Shown here one piece after another: positions 24,448-36,472 of a stretch of DNA of 64,000 bases. The position numbers and the translations under genes are program-made. The stretch lies in the NCBI RefSeq assembly GCF_036634195.1, contig NZ_JAZIFY010000001.1, positions 4,288,501 through 4,352,500 of the forward strand. The letters run 5' to 3'. The notes under the pieces are model-generated. The model was given only the letters and a program-made list of their open reading frames with translations. It searched no databases and was not told where the DNA came from. Position 1 is the stretch's first letter; each line of letters starts with the position of its first letter. This DNA is from Streptomyces sp. P9-A4. GTDB lineage: Bacteria > Actinomycetota > Actinomycetes > Streptomycetales > Streptomycetaceae.

Positions 24448-25452
24448 ATGCGATCTGCTCTGTGTGCTCTCGGCGCGGCGGCGGCCCTGGTGCTGCTCCC
24501 GGCCGGTCTCGCCCATGCCGAAGGGCAGGAGCCCGACCGGGACTTCACCATCGAGGACTCCCGGGTCACCGAGTCCAGCGGCCTCGCCGCGAGCCGGGCC
24601 CACCCCGGGATCTACTGGACGCACAACGACCAGGACGCCCCCCTGATCTACGGCATCGACTCCCGTACGGGAAAGACGGTCGCGACCCTGACGATGAAGG
24701 GGGTCGGGACCCCCCGGGACATGGAGGCCATCGCGGTCGGCCCGGACGGCGACATCTACGTCGGCGACATCGGCGACAACCTCGACGGCTCCTGGGACCA
24801 CGTCTGGATCTACCGCTTCCCCGAGCCGAAGGAGCTGGGGGACCGGACGGTGGCGGCGAAGCAGTACGTCGTGAAGTACGCCGACGGGCCGCGCAACGCC
24901 GAGGCGCTGATGGTCCATCCGAAGACCGGCCGGGTGTACATCGCCAGCAAGAACGAGGACGGCGGCGGGCTGTACGCGGGCCCCGAGCGGCTCTCCTCGT
25001 CGGGAACGAACGTTTTCCGGAAGGTCGACGAGGTGCCGTGGGTCACCGACGGCGCCTTCTCGCCGGACGGCGGCAGGCTGGTCCTGCGCGGCTACTTCAG
25101 TGCGAAGGAGTACGCCTGGAAGGAGGGCGGTCCGGGCGGCGGCGGCCTCGGTGACGACGGCACGGCGGTCGGGGCCCCCTTCCAGGGGCAGGCGGAGTCG
25201 GTGACGTACACGAGAGACGGCTCGGCGTTCATGTTCGGCTCGGAGGGCCGCGACAGCCGGGTCCTGCGGGTGGAGCGGCCAGGGGCCGAGCATCCCTCCG
25301 GGAAGCCGAAGGAGACGCCGGGCGGCGCGCCCGACTCCCCGTCGTCCCCCGCCGCCGAGGGCGAGAAGGGCAACGTCACCGTCGGCTTCCTCGTCCTCGC
25401 CGGCGCCACGATCCTCGTGGTCGGCGTCAAACGTCTGCTGCGCCGGGACTGA
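24448..25452 (+). CDS. Secreted, membrane-anchored beta-propeller-like protein
   Basis: A 334-residue protein with a clear signal peptide (basic start, hydrophobic core, cleavage after about AHA near residue 23). The mature part has propeller-like repeats such as ESSGLAASRAHPGIYWTHND, MEAIAVGPDGDIYVGDIGDN and TDGAFSPDGGRLVLRGY. A Pro/Ser/Glu linker leads to one C-terminal helix (VGFLVLAGATILVVGV) and a basic tail (KRLLRRD), so the propeller should sit outside the cell, anchored by its end. There is no LPxTG sortase signal. Ligand or enzyme activity is unknown. It converges with the I36-like gene 15 bp away. Confidence 0.8.
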   Translation: MRSALCALGAAAALVLLPAGLAHAEGQEPDRDFTIEDSRVTESSGLAASRAHPGIYWTHNDQDAPLIYGIDSRTGKTVATLTMKGVGTPRDMEAIAVGPDGDIYVGDIGDNLDGSWDHVWIYRFPEPKELGDRTVAAKQYVVKYADGPRNAEALMVHPKTGRVYIASKNEDGGGLYAGPERLSSSGTNVFRKVDEVPWVTDGAFSPDGGRLVLRGYFSAKEYAWKEGGPGGGGLGDDGTAVGAPFQGQAESVTYTRDGSAFMFGSEGRDSRVLRVERPGAEHPSGKPKETPGGAPDSPSSPAAEGEKGNVTVGFLVLAGATILVVGVKRLLRRD

Positions 25453-25467
25453 GCCCGGAGCGGCGGA

Positions 25468-26070
25468 TCAGCAGGGGCTCACGTACCAGACCCAGCGCCA
25501 GTCGGCCTGCGAGTCGTAGCTGAGACCGCCGGGCGAGGTCCAGCGGATGACCTTGGTCTTGTCGTAGAAGTCCGCGTACAGGTCCGAGCGCTGGTTGTTG
25601 ATCCACGAGCCGGTCGTGTTCCACTCGATGCGGAACAGGTGGTTGCAGGTGAACATGTCGAACTGGTCACCCGTGTAGTTCTCGAACTTGTAGGCGCACA
25701 CGTACGAGTAGCGGCAGGTGCCCACGGTGTCGCCCGGGACCGCCGTCGCGTCCAGGTCGCGGGCCTTCCGCTCCCCGGGAAGCGTCAGCAGCAGCTCGCC
25801 GCCGGGCAGGGCGATCTTGTTGGCGGCGACCTGGGTGCCCCCGGTGCTCGCCAGATAGCCGTCGACCCGCTTCTGGAGGCTCTTCGCCTGCGCACCGGTC
25901 AGCCCGGCGGTCCTGGCCTGCGCCGCGAACTCGCCGCCGCCCGCGGCCCCTCCGGCCGTACCCGCCGCCCCCGCCGCGCCGGGTGCGGCCACGAGGGCCG
26001 TGAGCGTCATCGCCAGGGCGGCGACGGCCTTCGCCCACCCGCGCGTCCCTAAGATCTTCTGCGCTGCCAC
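25468..26070 (-). CDS. Secreted I36-type inhibitor-like protein with TTA codon
   Basis: A 200-residue exported protein. The GTG start at 26070 is preceded by GAGGTGA. A long signal peptide (AKAVAALAMTLTALVAAPGAAGAAG) leads to a Gly/Ala stretch, a helical pro-like part (AKSLQKRVDGYLAS) and a compact Cys-, Trp- and Tyr-rich C-terminal domain (GTCRYSYVCAYKFENYTGDQFDMFTC...VSPC) resembling the peptidase inhibitor I36 family. Codon 7 (26050-26052) is TTA, so expression probably depends on the bldA tRNA and is tied to development or stationary phase. An extracellular role such as protease inhibition is inferred from family only. Confidence 0.8.
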   Translation of the reverse strand: MAAQKILGTRGWAKAVAALAMTLTALVAAPGAAGAAGTAGGAAGGGEFAAQARTAGLTGAQAKSLQKRVDGYLASTGGTQVAANKIALPGGELLLTLPGERKARDLDATAVPGDTVGTCRYSYVCAYKFENYTGDQFDMFTCNHLFRIEWNTTGSWINNQRSDLYADFYDKTKVIRWTSPGGLSYDSQADWRWVWYVSPC

Positions 26071-26304
26071 TGAGTCACCTCTGCTTCTCGCCCCCGGCGC
26101 GGTGCCGGTTCGGACCACCACTGTGGGGCGCGCACGACCTGCCTGTCGTTGGCGAGGGGTGCAGTTTCGCGTCACCGTGGGCGCAAAGCGCCGCTGTTGC
26201 GGGCGAGTTGACCGACATCGCGCTGTCCCGGCCGCCCGCTCACGCTTCACGATGGACGGGCGGACGGACGGGTGCACGCGCGGGTGGCAGGAGGGGTGGC
26301 GACG

Positions 26305-27267
26305 GTGGGGGCAGCGGTCTCGACGACCAGCGTCAGCGCGCGCGACGGCTTCGAGTGGTGGGCCGGCATGGTCGGCGACGCCGTCATGCCGGTGTCGATC
26401 ACCACCCCTGACACGGACCGCTTCCAGGGCTCCGCCACGGCGATCGGCCTGGGCGGCACCGACCTCTCCTGCTTCACCTTCTCCCCGATGTCCGCCCGGC
26501 GGGTCGCCGGGCACATCAGGCGCGCGGACCCGGAGCAGTACTTCCTCTTCCTCGTCCACGGCAGCCCCATCGGCATCGAACAGCGCCGCGACAACTCCCT
26601 CCTCACCGCGGGCGACATGGCGCTCTTCGACTCCTCGCACCCCCTGAGGTGCGAGTTCCACGACGAGGGGCGGCTCCCGCAGGTCACCCTGCTGCGCCTG
26701 TCCCGGGCCGCGCTGCCCCTGCCGCAGAACCGGGCGGACCGCCTCCTCGGCAGGGCGCTACCCGCCCGCACCGGCTCGGGGGCGCTGCTCGCCTCGTACC
26801 TGAACGGGCTCCGCGCCGAGGCCGACCGGTGCGCGCCCGCCGAGCTGCGTCGTCTGGGCGGCACGGCTCTCGACCTCGCCGCCACCTTGCTGGCCACCGC
26901 GAGTGACAGCCCGGCCGCGCTGCCCGCCGAGACCCGGCAGCAGGTCCTACGCACCCGTGTCCGCGCCTTCATCGACCACAACCTGTCCGATCCGGAGCTG
27001 GGCCCGGCGGCCGTCGCCGCCCACCACCACATCTCCGTACGCCTCCTCCACCTGCTCTTCCACGAGGAGCCGGAGACGGTCGGCGCCCTGATCCGGCGCC
27101 TCCGCCTCGAACGCAGCAGGGCGGACCTCGCCGACCCGCTTCTCGGGCACTGCGGGATCGGCGAGATCGCGAGCCGCTGGGGCTTCCGGCACCAGGCGGA
27201 CTTCAGCCGCGCGTTCCGCCGCGCGTACGGCATGGCGCCCAGCGACCACCGCCGCAGAAGCCGCTGA
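26305..27267 (+). CDS. AraC-family regulator
   Basis: A 320-residue protein: an N-terminal cupin-like sensing part of about 200 residues with the NphR/AraC-type segment DPEQYFLFLVHGSPIGIEQ, and a C-terminal pair of helix-turn-helices (LGPAAVAAHHHISVRLLHLLF; IGEIASRWGFRHQADFSRAFRRAYG). Start choice: GTG 26305 lies ten bases after AGGAGG (26289-26294); an in-frame GTG at 26272 would add 11 residues. It is divergent from the I36-like gene and may regulate it or a target elsewhere. Confidence 0.85.
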   Translation: MGAAVSTTSVSARDGFEWWAGMVGDAVMPVSITTPDTDRFQGSATAIGLGGTDLSCFTFSPMSARRVAGHIRRADPEQYFLFLVHGSPIGIEQRRDNSLLTAGDMALFDSSHPLRCEFHDEGRLPQVTLLRLSRAALPLPQNRADRLLGRALPARTGSGALLASYLNGLRAEADRCAPAELRRLGGTALDLAATLLATASDSPAALPAETRQQVLRTRVRAFIDHNLSDPELGPAAVAAHHHISVRLLHLLFHEEPETVGALIRRLRLERSRADLADPLLGHCGIGEIASRWGFRHQADFSRAFRRAYGMAPSDHRRRSR

Positions 27268-27288
27268 CCTCAGGGGTCGGGTGCGCCG

Positions 27289-27326
27289 AAGGGCCCGGTG
27301 CGGACGGTGTCCGGTGCCGGGCCCTT
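27289..27326. terminator. Terminator between AraC and serC genes
   Basis: AAGGGCCCGG (27289-27298) pairs with CCGGGCCCTT (27317-27326) around an 18-nt loop. It lies between the convergent AraC and serC genes, followed by cttgtg on the plus strand. Confidence 0.75.
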
Positions 27327-27340
27327 CTTGTGAGCAGAGG

Positions 27341-31516
<4,176 letters not shown>

Positions 31517-31619
31517 GGGACGGCCTCACGTTGCGCTCGCTCGCGCGCTCGCCCCCATCACCTGGGAGACCTGGCCCCGCTGCCCGTCGCGCCCGCCCGC
31601 GCCCGGCGCTGCGCCGTCC

Positions 31620-32477
31620 TCACTTTCCGCTGACGATCTCGTGCGCCATCGCCGCCAGTGCCCCCGTCGCCGGGTGCGGGAACGCGTCGCGCCATGCCAG
31701 TACCACCGGCAGCGTCGGGGCGTCGGACAGTGGGCGGTACGCGACGCCCGGGTGCGGGTGCAGCGCCGCCGTCGACGCGGAGGAGACTCCGACGCCCCTG
31801 CCCGCCGCGATCGCCGTCAGCCAGTCGTCCGTGTTCGCGACCGTCACCGTGGCCGCCGGGCGCGTCCCCGGTGGCCAGAGGGTGAGCGCCGTCGTGCCCG
31901 ACACCGTGTTCAGTACGACCGTTCCGTCCGCCAGGTCGTCGAGCGTCAGCCTCGGCCGGTCCGCCAGCGGGCTGTCGGCCGGGACCGCCGCGACGCGTTC
32001 CTCCGTCGTGAGTTCCTCGGTCACCAGCCCCGGCGCCTCGACCGGTCCCCTCAGCAGCGCCGCGTCCACCTCTCCCCGCGTCAGGCCCGCCGTGCGGTCG
32101 TCGATGCGGAGGAGTTCGAGCGGGGTCTCCGGGTGCTCGCGCTGCCATCGCCGTAGCAGCGGAGTCGTGTACGGGCCGAACGCCGACCACGCGTGCCCCA
32201 GCCGCAGCGGCCGGTGCCTGAGCCTCGCCGGGTCCACGGCGTCGTCGAACGCGGCGAGCGCCGCCGCCGCCCGGTCCTGGAAGGCGCGGCCGTCGGCGGT
32301 CAGGGCGAGGTGGTGGGTGCTGCGGTCGACGAGCCGGGCGCCCAGGTGCGTTTCGAGCGCGGCGAGCGTGCGGGAGACGGCCGGCTGGGTGAGGTGGAGT
32401 CGCACGGCCGCCCTGGTGAGGCTGGATTCCTCGGCGATGGCGAGAAAGCAGCGGAGGTGGCGTAGCTCGATGCTCAT
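31620..32477 (-). CDS. LysR-family regulator
   Basis: A 285-residue LysR protein. The N-terminal winged HTH reads IELRHLRCFLAIAEESSLTRAAVRLHLTQPAVSRTLAALE, and the rest is the usual effector-binding domain. ATG 32477 is chosen because it places the motif at the N-terminus. It is divergent from the EamA exporter, with an inverted repeat between them, so it probably controls that gene. Confidence 0.9.
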   Translation of the reverse strand: MSIELRHLRCFLAIAEESSLTRAAVRLHLTQPAVSRTLAALETHLGARLVDRSTHHLALTADGRAFQDRAAAALAAFDDAVDPARLRHRPLRLGHAWSAFGPYTTPLLRRWQREHPETPLELLRIDDRTAGLTRGEVDAALLRGPVEAPGLVTEELTTEERVAAVPADSPLADRPRLTLDDLADGTVVLNTVSGTTALTLWPPGTRPAATVTVANTDDWLTAIAAGRGVGVSSASTAALHPHPGVAYRPLSDAPTLPVVLAWRDAFPHPATGALAAMAHEIVSGK

Positions 32478-32581
32478 GCCTTCCGAGCATAACCGCAGCC
32501 CAATCGGCATTTCCGGTGCCGCGCGGGGGCTCGTAGCGTGGGAGGGGAACTTTGGCGACATCCAGCCAGGAGTGCATTATT

Positions 32582-32603
32582 CTGGACTGAGAGTGCAGTT
32601 CAG
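32582..32603. promoter_or_regulatory. Inverted repeat between lysR and EamA genes
   Basis: CTGGACTG (32582-32589) and CAGTTCAG (32596-32603) are inverted with one mismatch around a 6-bp centre, 21 bp before the exporter GTG. The position suits a LysR-type operator, although the T-N11-A signature is not clear. Confidence 0.45.
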
Positions 32604-32624
32604 TGAACGAGTGAGGAGTCGTCG

Positions 32625-33677
32625 GTGGACAGTCCGGTCAAGGAGGCGACCCTGACCCCGGCCCCCGCCCCGGCGCGCGCCGTGGTCGGCGCGGGGTCGA
32701 AAGGCACCCCGGGAGTGGCAGACCCCTCGGGAGCGGCGGGCTCCTCGGGGACGGCGGGCTCCTCGGGAGCGGTCGGCGCCCCCGAGTCGACGGGCTTCGC
32801 GGCCCGTAAGGGATCCGGTCACCGGCTCGGGCCCGTCGCGCTCGTCGTCGCCGGCGGGCTCTCCGTGCAGTTCGGCTCCGCCGTCGCCGTCCTTCTGATG
32901 CCCCGGGCCGGCGCCCTCGGTGTCGTGACCCTGCGGCTCGTGCTCGCCGCCCTCGTCCTGCTCCTCGTCTGCCGCCCCAAGGTCCGGGGCTACAGCCGGG
33001 CCGACTGGGGCACGGTCGTCGCGTTCGGTACGGCCATGGCGGGGATGAACATCCTCTTCTACCAGGCCGCCGACCGCATACCGCTGGGCGCGGCGGTGAC
33101 CCTGGAGGTCCTCGGCCCGCTGATCCTCTCGGTCGTCGCCTCCCGGCGTCTGGTGAACCTGCTGTGGGCCGGGCTGGCCCTCGGCGGTGTCGTCCTGCTC
33201 GGCGGCGGCGGTCTGGACCGGCTGGATCCGGTGGGTGCGGGGTTCGCGCTGGCGGCGGGCGTGATGTGGGCGACGTACATCGTGTTCAGCGCGCGTACGG
33301 GCCGGCGCTTCCCGCAGGCGGACGGCCTCGCGCTCGCGATGGCGTTCGGCGCGGTCCTGAGCCTGCCGCTGGGCATCGCGGAGGCGGGCGACAAGCTCCT
33401 CGTGCCGTCGACGATCGCCCTGGGCCTGGGGGTCGCGCTGATGTCCTCCGTCCTGCCGTACACCCTCGAACTCCTCGCCCTGCGCCGCCTGCCCGCGCCC
33501 ACGTTCGCGATCCTGATGAGCCTGGAACCGGCCATCGCGGCGGCGGCCGGCTTCCTCGTCCTCAACCAGGGCCTGTCGCTGACGGACGCCCTGGCCATCG
33601 CCCTGGTCATCGCGGCGAGCATGGGCGCGGTCCGCACCCAGGTCCGGGGCAACCGGACACGGGACGTCGCCTCCTAG
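32625..33677 (+). CDS. EamA-family exporter (DMT, RhtA-like)
   Basis: A 350-residue permease with ten hydrophobic helices in two EamA halves after about 65 residues of Gly/Ser/Ala low-complexity sequence. Characteristic stretches are GLSVQFGSAVAVLLM, IPLGAAVTLEVLGPL and LPAPTFAILMSLEPAIAA, the last matching the RhtA-type amino-acid exporters. It probably exports an amino acid or drug. GTG 32625 has GAGGAG eight bases upstream. It is paired with the divergent LysR gene. Confidence 0.88.
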   Translation: MDSPVKEATLTPAPAPARAVVGAGSKGTPGVADPSGAAGSSGTAGSSGAVGAPESTGFAARKGSGHRLGPVALVVAGGLSVQFGSAVAVLLMPRAGALGVVTLRLVLAALVLLLVCRPKVRGYSRADWGTVVAFGTAMAGMNILFYQAADRIPLGAAVTLEVLGPLILSVVASRRLVNLLWAGLALGGVVLLGGGGLDRLDPVGAGFALAAGVMWATYIVFSARTGRRFPQADGLALAMAFGAVLSLPLGIAEAGDKLLVPSTIALGLGVALMSSVLPYTLELLALRRLPAPTFAILMSLEPAIAAAAGFLVLNQGLSLTDALAIALVIAASMGAVRTQVRGNRTRDVAS

Positions 33678-33702
33678 CCCGTAGGGGATGGGACCTCGCC
33701 TC

Positions 33703-33881
33703 CTAGGGCCTGTCGTCAAATTCCCGTCGTCGCCCGAAGGGCGGCCCCGCGGCGTCTGGTGCGTGCTCTCGGCGTGCCGGGCGGAAGCCCTCGTACTGGA
33801 CGTACTCGGGCTTTCGCCCGGTGCGGCGAGAGCGCGTGCCAGGCGTCGTGGGGCAGGCGGGAGTTTGACGACAGGCCCTAG
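33703..33881. mobile_element. 179-bp palindromic MITE-like element
   Basis: The element starts and ends with CTAG. The outer 24 bp (CTAGGGCCTGTCGTCAAA and following bases) are inverted at the right end with one mismatch, and the inner arms also pair imperfectly around a centre near 33797 (GTAC-tgga-cGTAC), apart from about 15 extra bases in the left arm. It encodes nothing credible. This is the form of a miniature inverted-repeat element moved in trans by a transposase; I recall near-identical sequences scattered through Streptomyces genomes. A remnant gene lies just to the right. Confidence 0.75.
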
Positions 33882-33973
33882 GGACCTCCCTGCCGGCCCG
33901 TAGGGGGAGGGGAGGGTAGGGGTGCGGGCCCCGCCCCCGGGCCCGTGCACATCCGCCGCCCGGTCCTGGACTC

Positions 33974-34051
33974 GACGCGGGCGAGGGCACCCGGAGCTGG
34001 AAGGTCTACGCGGACCCGGCCGGTCACCCCTTCTGCCTGGTCGGGCACTGA
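33974..34051 (+). pseudogene. 3' remnant of a VOC/glyoxalase-fold gene
   Basis: Twenty-five codons ending at TGA 34049-34051 encode DAGEGTRSWKVYADPAGHPFC followed by LVGH, the classic C-terminus of vicinal oxygen chelate proteins (VYADPAGHPFCLV). Nothing upstream in any frame restores the rest, and the palindromic element lies 93 bp away, so the gene was truncated by deletion or insertion. Confidence 0.7.
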
Positions 34052-34247
34052 CCCGAGCCGTCCGGGAACGCGGCGGTGGCGGGTACCGGCCGTCCGGGCG
34101 GGTGCCGGCCGTTCCGCCGGAACCGCGCTGGCCCGATCCTGTTGATCATTGGCTTTCGGGCTGTTTCCGCTGGGTGCGGTCTCCTCGACGATGGGTCTGT
34201 CGTCGGAGGTGCGCGTACGTCTACGCGTGCGAGGGAGGGAGGCCGTC

Positions 34248-34430
34248 GTGGCCCTGGAGATGCGTGACCGGTGCGAGAGGTGCGGGACCGCCGCCCTGGC
34301 GGCCGACGGGGACGCCCGGATCTGCTCGTACGAGTGCAGCTTCTGCGTGCCCTGTGCCGACGCCATGAGCGATGTCTGCCCCAACTGTGGGGGCGAACTC
34401 GTGCCCCGGCCCCGCCGGACCGCCGGGTAG
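34248..34430 (+). CDS. DUF1272 zinc-ribbon protein
   Basis: A 60-residue protein starting at GTG 34248, preceded by GGAGGGAGG. It carries cysteine pairs typical of DUF1272: CERC, then C in ICSYEC, CVPC and VCPNC. It probably binds two zinc ions; the function is unknown. Longer frames to the left have no conserved sequence. Confidence 0.85.
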   Translation: MALEMRDRCERCGTAALAADGDARICSYECSFCVPCADAMSDVCPNCGGELVPRPRRTAG

Positions 34431-34513
34431 GCGCGATCGGCCGTCGTGTCATCGCTGCTGGTCGGCCGGGTGGTGGGTCCGGTCGTCCATCAGCGTCACT
34501 GATGACAGTTGAT

Positions 34514-34527
34514 ACCTTCGCGAAGGT
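34514..34527 (+). promoter_or_regulatory. Autoregulatory-element-like palindrome 1 (ahead of gbnA)
   Basis: ACCTTCGCGAAGGT is a perfect 14-bp palindrome preceded by gat (GATACCTTCGCGAAGGTTTTTAT). It ends 17 bp before the gbnA ATG. It shares ATAC-TTC-GAAGGT with the site between gbnR and the AfsA-like gene, and resembles the elements bound by ArpA/MmfR-type receptors. Confidence 0.7.
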
Positions 34528-34544
34528 TTTTATTTCATGGGTCC

Positions 34545-36272
34545 ATGACCGCATCCACCAGCTCCACTCCGGAGCCGGCTCCTCTGCCGGCTCGCCCCGG
34601 GGCCTACCCGGACGGCAGGACCACCCCCCTCGCTGACGCCGTGCTCGCAGTCGCCCGACGTGACATCGCCACGTTCCACGCGCTGCCGCTCTCGCACGGC
34701 CGGTCTATCCGCGACTCCCACATGCGGGAGACCTACGAGGCGCTCTTCGGCGCCGCGCAGCTCGCGGCCGACGTGTCCTACAGCGGCACGATGCTCGACT
34801 CCTTCTTCCGGCCCCGAGGCCCGCTCCGGGAGGCCCAGCGCCTCGCCGCCCGCAGCTTCGGTGCCGACGCCACCTTCTTCCTGTCGGCCGGCACCAGCAC
34901 CGCCAACCGGGTCGCGCTCACCGCGCTGACCCAGCCCGGCTCCCGGGTCCTCGCGGACCGCTCCTGCCACCAGTCGGTGCACTTCGCCCTCAACTCGCTC
35001 GGCGTCCAGGTCGCGTACGCACCCATGCAGCGCTGCTGCGACGACTGCCCGCGGACGTACGCCGACCTGCCCCGGCTCCTCGAGATGTTCCGCGCCGCCG
35101 CCGTCGAGGGCCGGCCCTACGACACCGTCGTCCTCTCCGCCGTCTCCTACGACGGCGTCCGGTACGACCTGCCGACCGTCCTCGCCGAACTCGCCGCCGT
35201 CCACCCCACCGTCTCCGTCCTCGTCGACGAGGCCTGGGGCGCGGCCCACCGCTTCCACCCCCGGCTGCGCCCGCTCACCGCGCTGCACGCCGTCGAGGCG
35301 CTGCGCGCCGCCGACCCCCGCCTCGCCATGACCGTCGCCGTCACCCACTCCGCGCACAAGTCGATGTCCGCGCTCCGGCAGGGCTCCTACCTGCACCTCA
35401 TCGGCGACGGCGAGGCCCGCGAACGCACCGCGCAGGCCCTCTTCCAGCACCACACCACCTCGCCCAGCTGGCCCGTCCTCGCGAGCCTGGACCTGGCCCG
35501 GCTCCAGGCCGAGACGGAGGGCGAGGCGCTCCTCGGCCGTTCCCTCGGCCTCGCCCGCACCCTGCGCGTCGAACTCGCCACGGATCCGCGCCTCTCCGCG
35601 TACCGGCCGCTCGGGCCCGACGGGCACCTGGTCGACCCGGCGCAGCTCGTCAGCGACGACCCCACCCGGGTCCTCGTCGACATCAGCGCCCTCGGCATCA
35701 CGGCGGCGGACTTCCGGCGGATGCTCTTCGACGAGTACGCGCTGTACGTCGCCCGCGAGAGCGGCGACGCCGTCCTCTTCCACATCCACATCGGTGTGGA
35801 CGAGGCGACGCTGCTACGGCTCCTCGAAGCCCTCCGCACCATCCAGCGCACCTACCGCAGCGCCTCGGCGGCCCTGGCCGCGGGCACCTCCGAGCACTTC
35901 ATCATCGCCTACCCGCCCGGCATCCCCATCACCGTGCCCGGCGAGAAGCTCTGCGAGCGGACGCTCAGTCAGATCGACTCCCTGCGGTCCAGCGGCTGCG
36001 AGATCTACACGCTGCGGAACCCGACCGTCTCGGCGGGCGAACTGGCCGCGCAGGCGGCGGCGACGGGGGCCCTGCCGTCCGTGCCGTCGATCCCGTCCCT
36101 CCCCTCCCTGCCGTCCGTACCGGCCGTTCCTTCCGTACCGGCCGTTCCTTCCGCGCCTCCCGCGCCGGTCTCCGCTCGCCTCGCCGGTGCTGCCACCGCC
36201 GTATCCGCCGCATCGACCACCGCGGCCACGGTGTCGGCGGCGGCGAACGCCACGGTCGGCGCCACCCGCTGA
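34545..36272 (+). CDS. gbnA: PLP-dependent amino-acid decarboxylase, probable gaburedin enzyme
   Basis: A 575-residue fold-type I PLP enzyme related to Orn/Lys/Arg decarboxylases. It shows LSAGTSTANRVAL near residue 115, the cofactor Asp in VLVDEAWGAAH near residue 226, and the Schiff-base lysine in THSAHKSMS near residue 272. The last 80 residues are Pro/Ser/Ala/Val low complexity. From memory, the gaburedin cluster of S. venezuelae has such a decarboxylase proposed to turn glutamate into GABA, followed by an AMP ligase and a transporter, as here. The ATG at 34545 is followed by a Ser/Thr/Pro-rich lead. A palindrome 17 bp upstream suggests repression by GbnR. Confidence 0.8.
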   Translation: MTASTSSTPEPAPLPARPGAYPDGRTTPLADAVLAVARRDIATFHALPLSHGRSIRDSHMRETYEALFGAAQLAADVSYSGTMLDSFFRPRGPLREAQRLAARSFGADATFFLSAGTSTANRVALTALTQPGSRVLADRSCHQSVHFALNSLGVQVAYAPMQRCCDDCPRTYADLPRLLEMFRAAAVEGRPYDTVVLSAVSYDGVRYDLPTVLAELAAVHPTVSVLVDEAWGAAHRFHPRLRPLTALHAVEALRAADPRLAMTVAVTHSAHKSMSALRQGSYLHLIGDGEARERTAQALFQHHTTSPSWPVLASLDLARLQAETEGEALLGRSLGLARTLRVELATDPRLSAYRPLGPDGHLVDPAQLVSDDPTRVLVDISALGITAADFRRMLFDEYALYVARESGDAVLFHIHIGVDEATLLRLLEALRTIQRTYRSASAALAAGTSEHFIIAYPPGIPITVPGEKLCERTLSQIDSLRSSGCEIYTLRNPTVSAGELAAQAAATGALPSVPSIPSLPSLPSVPAVPSVPAVPSAPPAPVSARLAGAATAVSAASTTAATVSAAANATVGATR

Positions 36273-36281
36273 GATCCGGGA

Positions 36282-36410
36282 CCCCGCACCCGAGCCCCGC
36301 ACCCGAGCCCCGCACCCGAGCCCCGCACCCGAGCCCCCAGACCCGAGACCTGAGCCCCCAGACCCGAGACCTGAGCCCCGAGTCCCGAGTCCCGAGTCCC
36401 GAGTCCCGAG
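36282..36410. repeat. Mixed short tandem repeats between gbnA and gbnB
   Basis: Four copies of a 12-bp unit (cccgcacccgag) are followed by two copies of a 21-bp unit and at least four copies of a 7-bp unit (tcccgag). All are variants of one c-cccgag theme. They fill most of the 200-bp gap between the two genes. Confidence 0.85.
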
Positions 36411-36472
36411 CCCCCATCCGTACTGCTCCGCCCGCTCCGACCGTCCCGCCCGACCTCCAGGGAGACACCTCC

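Noticed and set aside
33703..33881. Intact insertion sequence
   Set aside because: At 179 bp it is too short for a transposase and has no coding capacity, so a MITE-like element is the better name.
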